Assembly (NCBI GenBank): GCA_030844895.1
Contig: JAUTDX010007104.1
Span: forward strand, 62,001 to 126,000
Direction: 5' to 3'
Length of the DNA stretch: 64,000 bases
From: Ambrosia x helenae
Taxonomy: Eukaryota > Streptophyta > Magnoliopsida > Asterales > Asteraceae
Shown piece by piece: positions 55,006 to 64,000 of the stretch; positions within the stretch are counted from its first letter, which is position 1; every line of letters starts with the position of its first letter. Both the position numbers and the translations under genes were made by a program. The notes under the pieces are model-generated. The model saw only the letters and a program-made list of their open reading frames with translations. It searched no databases and was not told the origin of the DNA.

Positions 55006-57044
55006 TTTTTTTTATTTATCCTTTATACCTATATTATCTCTATTCTTTTTAAAAATCGTTTTAAAATACTAAAACTAAATTATAAATTCTACAAAATTTA
55101 TTTTATGTTATTCCACTGATAAAGTTCATCATTCAATTTTTAGTTTTTCAAAAATAATTTATTTATTATATATAATAAATATTACAAGTTTATTCATTTA
55201 AAATTATAAAATTCAATAAAAATATCTAAACGATTTTATAAAATTCCACAAAAATTATTCTAAACTTGTGTAACAATATACATTTCAGAAATAAATTTTA
55301 TTTCTGAAAAACCATTTGTATAATATTTTTAATCAATTTTTGTTAGTTTTAATCATAAATAATTCATAATAAATTCATTTTACAATATTTTTGTACCAAA
55401 ATTTTACATAAATTATTTCTATTCATATGGAACTGAAATACAATTTTTTAATTCAGAAATTCTTTGATTTTGATATTTTTAGATATTAAAGTCATATTTT
55501 GACAATTTAAAATAATTAGATTAAATATTCTATTTTCAAGAAAATAATTTTATAAAAATTATTTTCATACTTAAAATCTTATGTTGTGGCTATATTCAAC
55601 TTAAAATTTTACAAAAAGACTTTTATTTATTTATTTACTAAATTTCTTATATTTAATAAACAATTAGTTTATTAAACAAATAAAACGTTTATCCCCAATT
55701 CGAAGCCCTAGAAATACCTATATCCTAGAATTATTTCTCTTACACATTATCGAATACTTTAGGTTGATCATTTGGGAGTAATCTCAATTCATATTTCGTT
55801 GTCCAAGTTCAATTTCAAGTTATTACGTGAACAGTGAGTATTCCTACCCCTTTTTTTGCCTTTATACATTTTTGGGGTGTTACATGTACACTATTACAAT
55901 TTCAAATACAAGTTTACATTTTTACAATACAATTCTAGTACTATGTGCATTGCTTACAACGTGCTTTATGCTTAGACAGTACATGTGGATTACATTTGTA
56001 CTTAGTGAAATCATTAACATGGTACAAGCCGACCTTAACATTGGATAGCGCTATTTGGATTGACAACCCGCCTAGGTTGATTCTCCCCCTTTTTCATCGG
56101 AGAATCTGTGGCCAGTGTTAAGTTATCATCCATTTATTGGTTGAGTACACTACAGTTCATACAGTACATTATACAGTCACAGGGTTGATTTCGCTCATTT
56201 GTATGATACATAGTTTACATATTTGCACTGTAGCTTGCACTTGAATTGTATAACTTTTTAACCTACTATATATATCAAATCTAGGAATGCTCACCAACAT
56301 TTCATATGTTGACCAAACCTATTTTTGTACATGTTTCAGGTGCAGTTTGATCTAGTGCTTTAGCAAGAGACTTTTAGTGTTTTATTTTATTTCAGTCATT
56401 TCCATATTTACATCTCATTTAGACAATGTAATTTCCATTATCATGTAAAACAATTCTGGTTTATTCAATAATATTTACATTTTAGTACCATGTGCTTTTG
56501 AACAATCGTCACTACGTGGCACCTCGATGATTCCGCCATCGGTTGGGGTGTTACAAAGAAACATAACCAGCTACATATCAACATCCTTTTCCATTTGCTT
56601 CCTTGAGCTTTCAAGTCTTGAACTTTTTCTTCAAGCTGATGGTTTGCAGCAAGAAGGTGGCCATTATAAACTTCAAGGTTGTTCTTGGCTTTTAACAGAC
56701 CTGGGATAATCTGTTGACACCTATGGCACTTCAATTCATCACACCATCCAATAAATCCACATCGTGATACCTAATTTGACAGAAAGAAATCCATCAGATG
56801 CAACATTATGTAATGAAAATCAAAAAATGAGTGTTAACCTACCTGGTCAGGACAAGCATAAAACTTTCGACCTGGGTTTTTACTTGTCCACGATGTACGT
56901 ACGATTGCTGGTTTTCCACAATGGCAGTGAATAGGCTCCATGATCGATCAAAGTGGTTGCCCTAATTTGGGTTTCTTGAAGAACCCTAGATGATGATCTG
57001 ATTGACCATGATCGAAACGTTATAATATAGGAGGGAAATGAAAG

Positions 57045-57243
57045 GGGCAGATGAAATGACGAACATACCCTCACGTGCCCCCCACATGACCTGACTTAAC
57101 GTTAAAAACTAACCAAGTTAGGCCCTTAGGACATGGGGTGTAAGGATTTTAGGTCGTTAAGGACGAAACACATCAAGTGAAACGCGAAAGGACATCCACT
57201 GAAAAATGGCCAATTCCTAAAGGACGAAAAGTGTAATTTGTCC
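57045..57243 (-). repeat. MULE right terminal inverted repeat
   Basis: Inverted copy of 44349-44547 with one visible mismatch (T to C in ACACTCC). It carries the same CACGTG G-box core and lies about 100 bases upstream of the GRF gene start at 56941. Confidence 0.94.
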
Positions 57244-57252
57244 TTAAAAATA

Positions 57253-57370
57253 TGTAACAATACCAAGATTATGAATGCTAAAATTCTAATCAATATATTC
57301 TTTGTTTGAAGTATCTCGTGTTTCCTAGTTTTTGTCACGTCATCAGCATATATTAAAAAAGAACAACTAT
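57253..57370. other. Short intergenic DNA
   Basis: Between the MULE target duplication and the Harbinger-like fragment; nothing recognised. Confidence 0.4.
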
Positions 57371-59212
57371 AAGGGTGTGTGTAGTGGTGGGGGGTTATGT
57401 GGGGGTTATGGTATTAAAATATTAAAAAGTAATAGAAGGGGGTTATGTGGGGGTTATGGAAAAAGACGGTGTAGTGGGAAGGGGGGTTATGAGGGGGTTA
57501 TAAATGATTGGGTAATCATTGCTTTTTATTGTTTTTTATTTAAATAAGAATATTAAATACTTAATAATATTTCATTAAATATAAAAAAGTTACAAATACT
57601 AAAATAAAAAATTACTAATACTAAAACAAAAAAATACAAATACTAAAAAAAATTACAAACCCTAAATAAAAGATAAAAATACTCAAAGGTTATATTTTTC
57701 CTCGATTTTTTTTCCTTTGTTTCAAACACATTTCCAACGCTTTGCCCTCTAGGTGGTCGTGATTTGCCGTGTAAAAAGCAAAGTCGCGTTCAAACTGTCG
57801 TGCCCTCATGATGTCAACCACCTCTCGGTTTTCTTGGATACGCTGAGCCCCGATGTCGCGTAAGTCTTGGAGCCGCTGGTTCATTTCAGCAAATGCCGGG
57901 ATTAACTGGTTCACCCCCGACGAAGACTACGTCCGTGCGGCTCGAGCAGCCCGTCGACCGGCGGGACGAGGTAGCTCCTCCGCCCCCTCCTCCCCTGCAA
58001 AATAGGGATTTTCTTCTGGTGAGTTGAGGTCGACATAACGCGCGTCAGACGTAGGCGTTTTGGGATCAACCGAGTCAGAGGTCCTTGACTTTTTTGAAGG
58101 CCTCGTATTTTTGGCCCTAGATGAAGAAGTTCCAACCGTTGGGCGGACGGTGTGCCATTTGGTGCAGTCTTTCAGCATGCGCCAACATTTCACGTACGAG
58201 AAATTCCCGTATTCCTGATTGTATTCTTCCAAAGCCGCCACAAAAATATCCTCGTCACTTTGCCCACTTTTCCACCCGTACCGGGTGCGCTGATAAATGC
58301 CTTGAAAGTTTGTGCATTTTTGGTTGATATCAGTCCACTTGCCCGATATCAAATCGTTCTCCCGGTAGCCCTCTCCTTTACGAGACAGATCAAAAAATAT
58401 TGCCCGTACTCTTTTCCAAAAATCGCCTTTGGATTGGTAGTTGGCTGAAAAAACAAACCAATAATATAAATAAGTACTCGTTTAAAAAACTATATGTAAT
58501 AAAATATAACATAACCAAAAAATATATATCTTACCGACTTCAGGATCCTCCGACACGTCAACCCACGCTCGGGTTAACGAGTACAACTCGTGGTCGGTCC
58601 ATGGTATAACGTTTTTTTTGGCACGACCGACCGTCTCTTTTCTTTTGTGAGCCTGGCTTCCTCGGCCGTTGCCTTGCCTCGCACGGGCTCTTCCTCTGCG
58701 ACCGGGCCTTGTGTCTCCGGAACCGACTCTTGCCAAGCATTTGAAGAGCCGAACATTTGGGATGTCCCATACACTTGTGTTTGGCCAAACCCACCTCCCA
58801 TGGGCGTCCCAAAACTCCCTCCCATGTTAATGTTATACATGTTCGGGTCCCAAGTATACGGTTGGTTTAACAGGTTCGTGAAACTTTGCGGGTTTGAACC
58901 TGAACCCGGAGCTATAGGTCAGGTGTTGTCGCCACTGGTTTGGGAACCAAACCCGAAACCTCTACCGAACGGATTCATGCTATGCTCTCAAAGAAATTAC
59001 AAAGTGTGTGTGTGTGTGTTATGCTATGCTCTCAAATGCAAAGAGTGTGTGTGAGTGTTTGTGTTTGTATGTGATGTATGTATGTATATTTATAAGACAA
59101 TTAAGTTTTTTTTTTTTTATTAATGTCGAGCCCGGTCAAAGAGTATTCAACACATTGTTTTTTCCAAGACATGCATGCCACAACGCCAGTTATGCCCATA
59201 ACTTTTCCCACC
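57371..59212 (-). mobile_element. Harbinger-like element fragment carrying a Myb/NAM-associated gene
   Basis: The left end is G-rich (GGGTGTGTGTAGTGGTGG, then GGGGGTTATGTGGGGGTTATGG and repeats). The right end, read inward, is GGTGGGAAAAGTTATGGGC, similar to the left end a few bases in. The outermost bases on the right are missing because an LTR starts at 59213. The contents match the ORF1-type gene of PIF/Harbinger elements. Target duplications cannot be checked. Confidence 0.55.
57690..58978 (-). pseudogene. 'GSTT3-like' Myb/NAM-associated protein, Harbinger ORF1 type
   Basis: Starts MNPFGRGFGFG at 58978. The family, often labelled 'glutathione S-transferase T3-like' in plant databases, is not a GST. 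It joins a Myb/trihelix-like DNA-binding region (KKNVIPWTDHELYSLTRAWV, then after an intron KGDFWKRVRAIF and SGKWTDINQKCTNFQGIYQR) to a NAM-associated C-terminal region (EMNQRLQDLRDIGAQRIQEN). The intron lies at about 58442-58526. Damage: TGA at 58921-58919, a 1-base frameshift at the A8 run near 58615, and an in-frame TAG near 57928. The tail ends in lysine-rich KQRKKNRGK. It is a decayed copy of a highly repeated gene, probably the DNA-binding partner of a Harbinger transposase. Confidence 0.75.
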
Positions 59213-61300
59213 TGTCACACCCTCAAAATCCACTTGCGGAGTTTTACCGCGAGGCGCATGACAAACCAGGATCCAAACCAACGATCACAATAAACAAGTC
59301 TAAATTAACATATGCAATTGCAAAAACATAGTTTAAATCTCCAGTTACAGCGGAAGCTTATTCTCAAAAACATAATCCAAAAGTAAACCAAATGTTTAAT
59401 GTTTGAAAACCATGCAATCCTAACTAGACGCCATGCAGACGCGTGCGCCCTAGTTCTATTGTGCTACCTTAGCGACCTGAGAAAACATGTAAAAGTTTAC
59501 GTCAGCACAAAAATGCTGGTGAGTTTACAGGTTTTGTAATCACAGTACCAAGTTCAACCTGTTCATACTATAACAAATCGAAAACCAAAGTACGCTAGCT
59601 AGGCGTATGTTTTGTTACTACTACGATTGGAAAACCATTACTAACTCGCAAACCAGATGTCGTGCCCGAATAGTAAACCTGTTGTTCCTGTTTGAGACAA
59701 TATGCACTCGCCGACCCTCCAAGCCGACGAGCGGGGTTGGTCACTCCCAATAGCGCTATTCACATTTCCCCGTTGTGCTAACCCGCACATTCATGGTTCC
59801 CCCCGGGACTTCCAAAGATCGTATAGTAAACCATAGAAACCCATAGTATGACAGTAGTTACCAAACATAAGTTTTAACACATGTTTTCTCCCCCGAAAAG
59901 TGAAACCAGTTAAAAGAGGGGTCGTAAACTCACCTTAGGTTGCGTTACTTCGAAACACGAATCATGTCAACAAGCTATGCTAGCCCCGTAAAGCGGCGAC
60001 CTAACATATGACAGTTACAAGTGCTTAGACTAATAACCCGTAGGTTAGTTAGTCCCTAGATGTCCAGACCATAACCAAGTTCGTTTGAAAACACCGTGAC
60101 TGTTAAATTAACCCAAAGTACAAGACTCGACATCCCATTGGTGACCCGAGACTCCCCGTGTTATACTTGCACTCACAAACATACAATCATGCAATCACAC
60201 TTAACATACGTTAAAGTCCAACAAGTTATAGCACGTAGTTCAAGTATCACCTAAATAAGTCCTAACACATGTTACCAAGTTATTAGATATGTTACGGGGT
60301 TCCTAGCATGTTTCTAGGTGTCAAATCGGGTCCCGAAATGCTAAATTACACTTACAGCAGCAGTATAGGCGATTAGGAAAAGTCAACTAGTGATTACGTG
60401 GGTCAACAGGCATTTAGGAATGCTAATCGCCTATACTATAGGTGATTAGGGCTATCTCATATGTAATTTTTGAGTTTATAGGCGATTACGTCGTAAAGCA
60501 TGCAATTCAGGACTTAACTAGCATTTAGGATCGTAAATGCATGAAGTAAAGGGGAATAGGATCCTATTCGCCTATACTATAGGCGATTAGGGCTCCCCTT
60601 CAGGCGAATGGGCTCCTAATCGCCTATAGTATAGGGGATTAGGATTCCTATTCGCCTATAGCACAGCTGTTCCGGTTTTTTCGCGCGTTTAACACTCCAA
60701 ATCCAATCCAGAACGTGTGTAAACATCAAATATCAATCAAACAACTATATCAAACATATTTCAATTAAAATCCTCCATTTAACCTCGTTCTATCAGCCCT
60801 GCATGCAACCATGTATCCCAAAAACAACACATATAGCATGAATCATCACATTAACATGCATAACCCTAACCCTAATGAACAATTACTCAGATTTCATCAA
60901 CATGCTATCATTACTAATCTGTAACTACATTAATGTTATGTTATCAATCCATCTTGAATCATAAAAACCCTATCTTTCAATCATAAACACACATACAACA
61001 TGCATAGTAGTTAGAATCCAATTAACAACGATTAATAACGAATTTCAGAAAACATTTACGTTTATAAACAGGTCTGGACCATTAGGGATTTAATAAAAAC
61101 GTTATTAAAGATTGCATGAATGAAAACCACACCTTAGATTTGTAATAGATTGATGTAATAGGCTTGAAATCTTGTGTTTTGATCCAAAATCGTGTTCCAG
61201 AGGTTGTGTGTGTGTTGGGATGAGTTGTGGGACGACTAGGGTTGATATAATGAAGTTTAGAAGGTCAAGTATTGTATTTATAGGCGTTTTAGTCGTCCAG
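59213..61300 (-). mobile_element. Minus-strand LTR of a Ty3/gypsy-like element (partial)
   Basis: Reading the minus strand, it ends GGGTGTGACA at 59213 and has, about 280 bases in from that end, an ACTCACCAGC...GTGCTGACG phrase followed by TACATGTTTTCTCAGG. This is the same layout as the LTRs at 51030-51095 and 2430-2490. A TATA-like CTATAAATAC lies at about 61275-61284. There is little sequence upstream of that before Athila-type gag begins, so the U3 end appears to be lost. It holds a cluster of palindromic repeats at 60367-60660. No gene is present. Confidence 0.6.
60367..60660. repeat. Cluster of CGCCTATA / TAGGCGATTAGG palindromes
   Basis: At least seven copies of (T)ATAGGCGATTAGG or its inverse lie in under 300 bases, at about 60367, 60425-60450, 60480, 60568-60598, 60603, 60617-60645 and 60650. 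Pairs such as CGCCTATACTATAGGCG form perfect hairpins. Confidence 0.85.
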
Positions 61301-61771
61301 CACGTTATATGTATAACCGACTTTCGGCGATTGCTCTTGCAGAACTTTTTCTTTTTCTTCTTCTTCATCTAATCTCCTAGATATGTCTTCTAATGTTCGT
61401 TGAAGATCCAAAATAGCAGTCTGTCGGTTTTTCAGGATGGTGTCGTGCTCTGCTAACATTTTCTGAGTATTTTCATCTTTAGCAACTAATAATGTCAACA
61501 GACTCTCTATTTTACTCCAATCATTACCACTATCCTCACAAGAAGTGCTTCCAGAAAATTGATCAGGATATTGATTATATTGTGGCTGCTGATACGAGTC
61601 ATCATAATAATATGTAGGACACCCCTGTGAATAGTATGGCTGCGGCTGCACAAAGGAATTAGCACAATAATGTGCAGAGGACCCCGCATTTTGTGGAAAT
61701 CTAACGGTAAAATAGGGTCCTCCACAAATTTTAAACATATTTACAGACTCGTCAGAAATTAAAACACACAA
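61290..61771 (-). pseudogene. Athila gag fragment
   Basis: The 160-codon frame aligns by eye with residues of about 300-445 of the Athila gag at 11931. Both have a tyrosine/glutamine-rich stretch, then LLTLLVAKDENTQKMLAEHD (LLTQLVAKDAHTQKTLAEHD in the intact copy) and ILDLQRTLEDISRRL. The capsid part that should lie between the PBS and this frame is missing, and the frame runs into foreign sequence after the EEEEKEK stretch. It is therefore an internally deleted gag, joined at about 61300-61340 to the neighbouring LTR. Confidence 0.82.
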
Positions 61772-61908
61772 ACAATTAGACTCCTACGACTCACTATACA
61801 AAAAGACAGACTCAACACAAAACACAAGTAGCACAGATATAGCAGATAAGTGTAATCAAAGCTAGTAAACGCAATCGCCAAGAGTCCCCGGCAACGGCGC
61901 CAAAAACT
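61772..61908 (-). promoter_or_regulatory. Athila-type leader with primer binding site (tRNA-Asp)
   Basis: The PBS is at 61885-61902 (inverted TGGCGCCGTTGCCGGGGA), six bases inside the LTR end as in the intact Athila. The leader between PBS and the gag fragment has no frame of note. Confidence 0.85.
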
Positions 61909-63411
61909 TGATGTGCTAAAAGTAGTTTAATAAAAATAACTAAATTAAACGTAAAACTAGACACCTAGTAATACTCTAGACTCCCTAAAACTAAACTACT
62001 GACAGGCAAGTGAACCTATCGACTCTAGTATAGCTAAAGTAAGTCCGGATATCGAACCCACGAGACTCTAATGGAAAACGAAAACTAGACTCGATTACTT
62101 ATCCTAAATATCTATTAAATTAATTTATTATTTTAAAGGGGGGTTTTACTGAAAAATAAATTGCAATAAAATAAAGAATAACTAAAACTAGCTAAACTGA
62201 ACTAAAAACACGAACTTAGCTGAGCCGAATTCAGATGATGACAAGACACTACCTAGACCAGACTCCTAGCTATGCCTGATAAGCTTATATGGTTATGGAA
62301 CTGATTTGGAACCGGGATCTTAAAATACTAAACATCAAGAATAAACTAGACACCCTCGACCCTTCTCAAGGGGAAACCCTAGAATATTGTTGTGCTGTTA
62401 AACTACCGGTTGGAGTACAAACCCTCACAGGTTATCTAACTCTTATGATCGAGTACCCGCTAGACAATCTACCTCACAGCGCGAAAGCCTCACTACACTA
62501 GGTGTAAGGGGTAATTATTGAAGCCTAGATCTAACTTGATATGCAAGAGTTGAAAGGGAAACTAGGCAGATCTTCTCACAAAGCCTCTAACCTAGCAATC
62601 TAACAACCTAGACATACCAACAAGTCCTCACCTCACAGCTATTGAACTTGGAAGAATACCTAAAATCTTCTAACCACCAAATATCACTCCTATGGTAAAC
62701 TCGCGACTATTGACCATAAACTAGTTGCTACACAAAGTCTGCAACCTAACTAGCACTCATACATGAAAGACATTCACAAAAGTGCAAGTGGAGTGAATAA
62801 GTGACAATTAAAAAATAATAGATACGCACATACACCAGATCTAGAGAAATCAAAATCTTTACTGAATCATAAATCCAAAACACGTTCCAAAAACCATAGA
62901 AAATAAAAACAAATCAAAACATAGTTATTTGTCTTGGCCTAGGTAGTTATAAAAGTTTTAGCCACAAATCATCTTGAAAAGAAAAACAAAGCCAAATAAA
63001 ATTTCAACAATCATTATATAGAACAAAGATAATAAAAGAACGAAAAAAACCGAATGATTTACACCCGAATAATCGCTCTCTGGCTTAGAACCTTTGATCC
63101 CTGGCCTGCCTCCTCTCTAAAATTGCTCCTGTTGTGCTCTCCTTTGTCTTTTAGTCCCACTGCTTGCTGTTGTCCCCTTATACTTGCGCCTCCAAACTCC
63201 TTGGTGATGATCCTTCTCGAAAATAATCTTTCTGACGCTCTGCTTTGTTCCGTCGATGTTCCCCCAAAGCCAATCAGCGGCTGATTTCTTTTTCCTGGTG
63301 GCTCCTCCCTCGATGTTTTTTTTTTGAAGATATTATATATATCACCACTAAATTCTATTTTTGTGGTGGGCTTGGGAAGGTGACCCAAGTCACGGTTCTA
63401 TTTTTTTTTTA

Positions 63412-63453
<42 letters not shown>

Positions 63454-63708
63454 ATTTCGTGCTCTCGACTCGGGTGTTCTTAACTTGACCAAAGTTATTC
63501 GTTTACGCTCCAACGTCGATGAACACCTACAAAATAAAAATAAATACATAAGTACTAAAAAAATGACCCAAAGCTAATAGAAATCTATAAAAACCTATAC
63601 TAAATAAAATAGATCGGTACAAGCCTAAAACTAATAAAAACTCTATCTAAATGACTCGAAAACTATACAAACTTTACACCGGAAATAGATGTATTTTACA
63701 ATACATCA
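61909..63708 (-). repeat. Athila-family LTR (related subfamily)
   Basis: 1,800 bp; minus strand TGATGTATTG...CACATCA. The part from about 61985 to 63000 is close to the LTRs at 10062 and 21723. The U3 part (about 63060-63690) is unlike theirs except for the terminal hairpin (GATGTATT GTAA AATACATC). An (ATT)n tract lies at 63413-63452. The 70-codon frame at 62289-62501 equals the antisense frames at 11142 and 22775. Confidence 0.88.
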
Positions 63709-64000
63709 AATATCCCCACACTTATCTTTTTTTCGTCCCGGAAAAAGAATTATGCTATGGAATCACAGTTAGGTTTACATCCAGTTTCAAAACATAGGTT
63801 ACTTAATTAATAATCTACTAACGTGTTGATTGCGATTACAGGTATATTGATCCTCTTAAACCCACACCGGTTTCCAAGCCCCTTTTTATTTATGTTAAGT
63901 TCATGTTGATTAGTCTATCTAGGGTCTCACTCAAAGGAAGCCACAGTTCCTCCTACTCCCGCCTCAAGCTTATGAAGCTAAAGGAACGACCAATTAACCA
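63709..64000 (-). mobile_element. Athila-family 3' internal region, running off the window
   Basis: Minus-strand reading ends ...AAGTGTGGGGATATT just before the LTR, a polypurine tract like 21708-21722. The whole 290 bases correspond to about 21420-21722 of the intact Athila. The body of this element lies beyond 64000. Confidence 0.85.

Larger units (their letters stand above)
48574..56555 (+). mobile_element. Non-coding LTR retrotransposon (LARD-like), 8.0 kb
   Basis: Two LTRs of about 2.73 kb (TGTGACATCC...GTGTTACA) flank 2.5 kb of internal DNA. The 5-bp target duplication AAGAA is at 48569-48573 and 56556-56560. A PBS for initiator tRNA-Met and a purine tract are present, so priming sites are intact, but no gag or pol is visible. 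By eye the LTRs differ by about three substitutions plus small indels, so the insertion is very recent. It must have been mobilised by proteins from another element. A related LTR lies at 420-2698. Confidence 0.95.
53820..56555 (+). repeat. LARD 3' LTR
   Basis: 2,736 bp, nearly identical to 48574-51305. Differences seen include the microsatellite length after the start, one lost C in module R1 (about 54124), G to A near 55184, and A to T near 55820. It ends TTACA, followed by AAGAA. Confidence 0.95.
48544..56941 (-). pseudogene. GRF-type zinc-finger protein of the MULE, cut near its 3' end by the LARD
   Basis: Minus-strand gene starting at 56941. Exon 1 (56843-56941) gives MEPIHCHCGKPAIVRTSW then NPGRKFYACPDQ; exon 2 starts at 56770 with VSRCGFIGWCDELKCHRCQQ. 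The pattern CxCG...TSW...NPGRKFYAC...CGF..W.DE is the GRF zinc finger, thought to bind single-stranded nucleic acid. A coiled-coil-like stretch follows (NHQLEEKVQDLKAQG), then a hydrophobic end with WLCFF that could be a membrane anchor. The 8-kb LARD (48574-56555) interrupts exon 2; beyond it the frame resumes at the duplicated AAGAA and stops within about 9 codons, at 48546-48544. Before the insertion the gene appears to have been intact. It holds the position mudrB has in maize MuDR, but the two are not recognisably related. Confidence 0.85.
44349..57243. mobile_element. Two-gene Mutator-like element (MULE), split by an LTR element
   Basis: Perfect 9-bp target duplication TTAAAAATA at 44340-44348 and 57244-57252. 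The 199-bp TIRs differ at a single position. Without the LARD and its duplication the element is about 4.9 kb. It encodes a mudrA-type transposase on the plus strand and a convergent GRF zinc-finger gene on the minus strand. The transposase has premature stops, so this copy is not autonomous, but the near-identical TIRs indicate it is young or recently mobilised in trans. Confidence 0.95.

Noticed and set aside
60862..60876. Interstitial telomere repeat (AACCCTAACCCTAA)
   Set aside because: Only two units; expected by chance in AT-rich DNA.

Overview
The window is nuclear DNA from a flowering plant. Two spliced, conserved plant genes sit among nested transposable elements. The mix of Athila-type Ty3/gypsy elements, an L1-type LINE, a Mutator-like element (MULE) and a Harbinger-associated 'GSTT3-like' gene suggests a large-genome eudicot. 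Asteraceae is my guess from general knowledge, not something the sequence proves.

Layout. 1-2698: an LTR-like block with two tRNA-like modules. 2699-5756: low-information AT-rich DNA with a Tourist-like MITE. 5772-25018: a minus-strand LINE (15-bp target duplication, copies 19 kb apart) split by a 13.7-kb Athila retrotransposon (10062-23779, TSD TCAAC), whose 3' LTR carries a 376-bp MULE-type MITE. 25034-28535: a hAT MITE, a 97-bp tRNA-like retroposon with a perfect 15-bp duplication, and a 1.3-kb element full of ACACAATG repeats. 28536-38016: a 20-exon gene for a chorein-domain (VPS13/UHRF1BP1-like) lipid-transfer protein, with one apparent 1-base frameshift. 39797-43017 (minus): an intact 3-exon galacturonosyltransferase gene, GAUT9-like, convergent with it. 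44349-57243: a two-gene MULE with 199-bp TIRs and a 9-bp TSD. It carries a transposase (mudrA-like) and a convergent GRF zinc-finger gene, and is split by an 8-kb non-coding LTR element (48574-56555, TSD AAGAA). 57371-59212: a damaged Harbinger-type Myb/NAM-associated gene cut off by a minus-strand LTR (59213 to about 61300). 61290-64000: a minus-strand Athila relative with internal sequence on both sides of one LTR.

Relations. The two host genes show no functional link: one product should act at membrane contact sites, the other in the Golgi for pectin synthesis. Everything else is a record of insertions. By eye the LARD LTRs differ by only about three substitutions in 2.7 kb, the Athila LTRs by about 14 in 1.67 kb, and the LINE is older because it hosts Athila.

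The most unusual pattern is a set of tRNA-like modules. All five distinct ones within the LTRs have Pol III A and B boxes and a T-run directly downstream, and a sixth stands alone as a retroposed copy.
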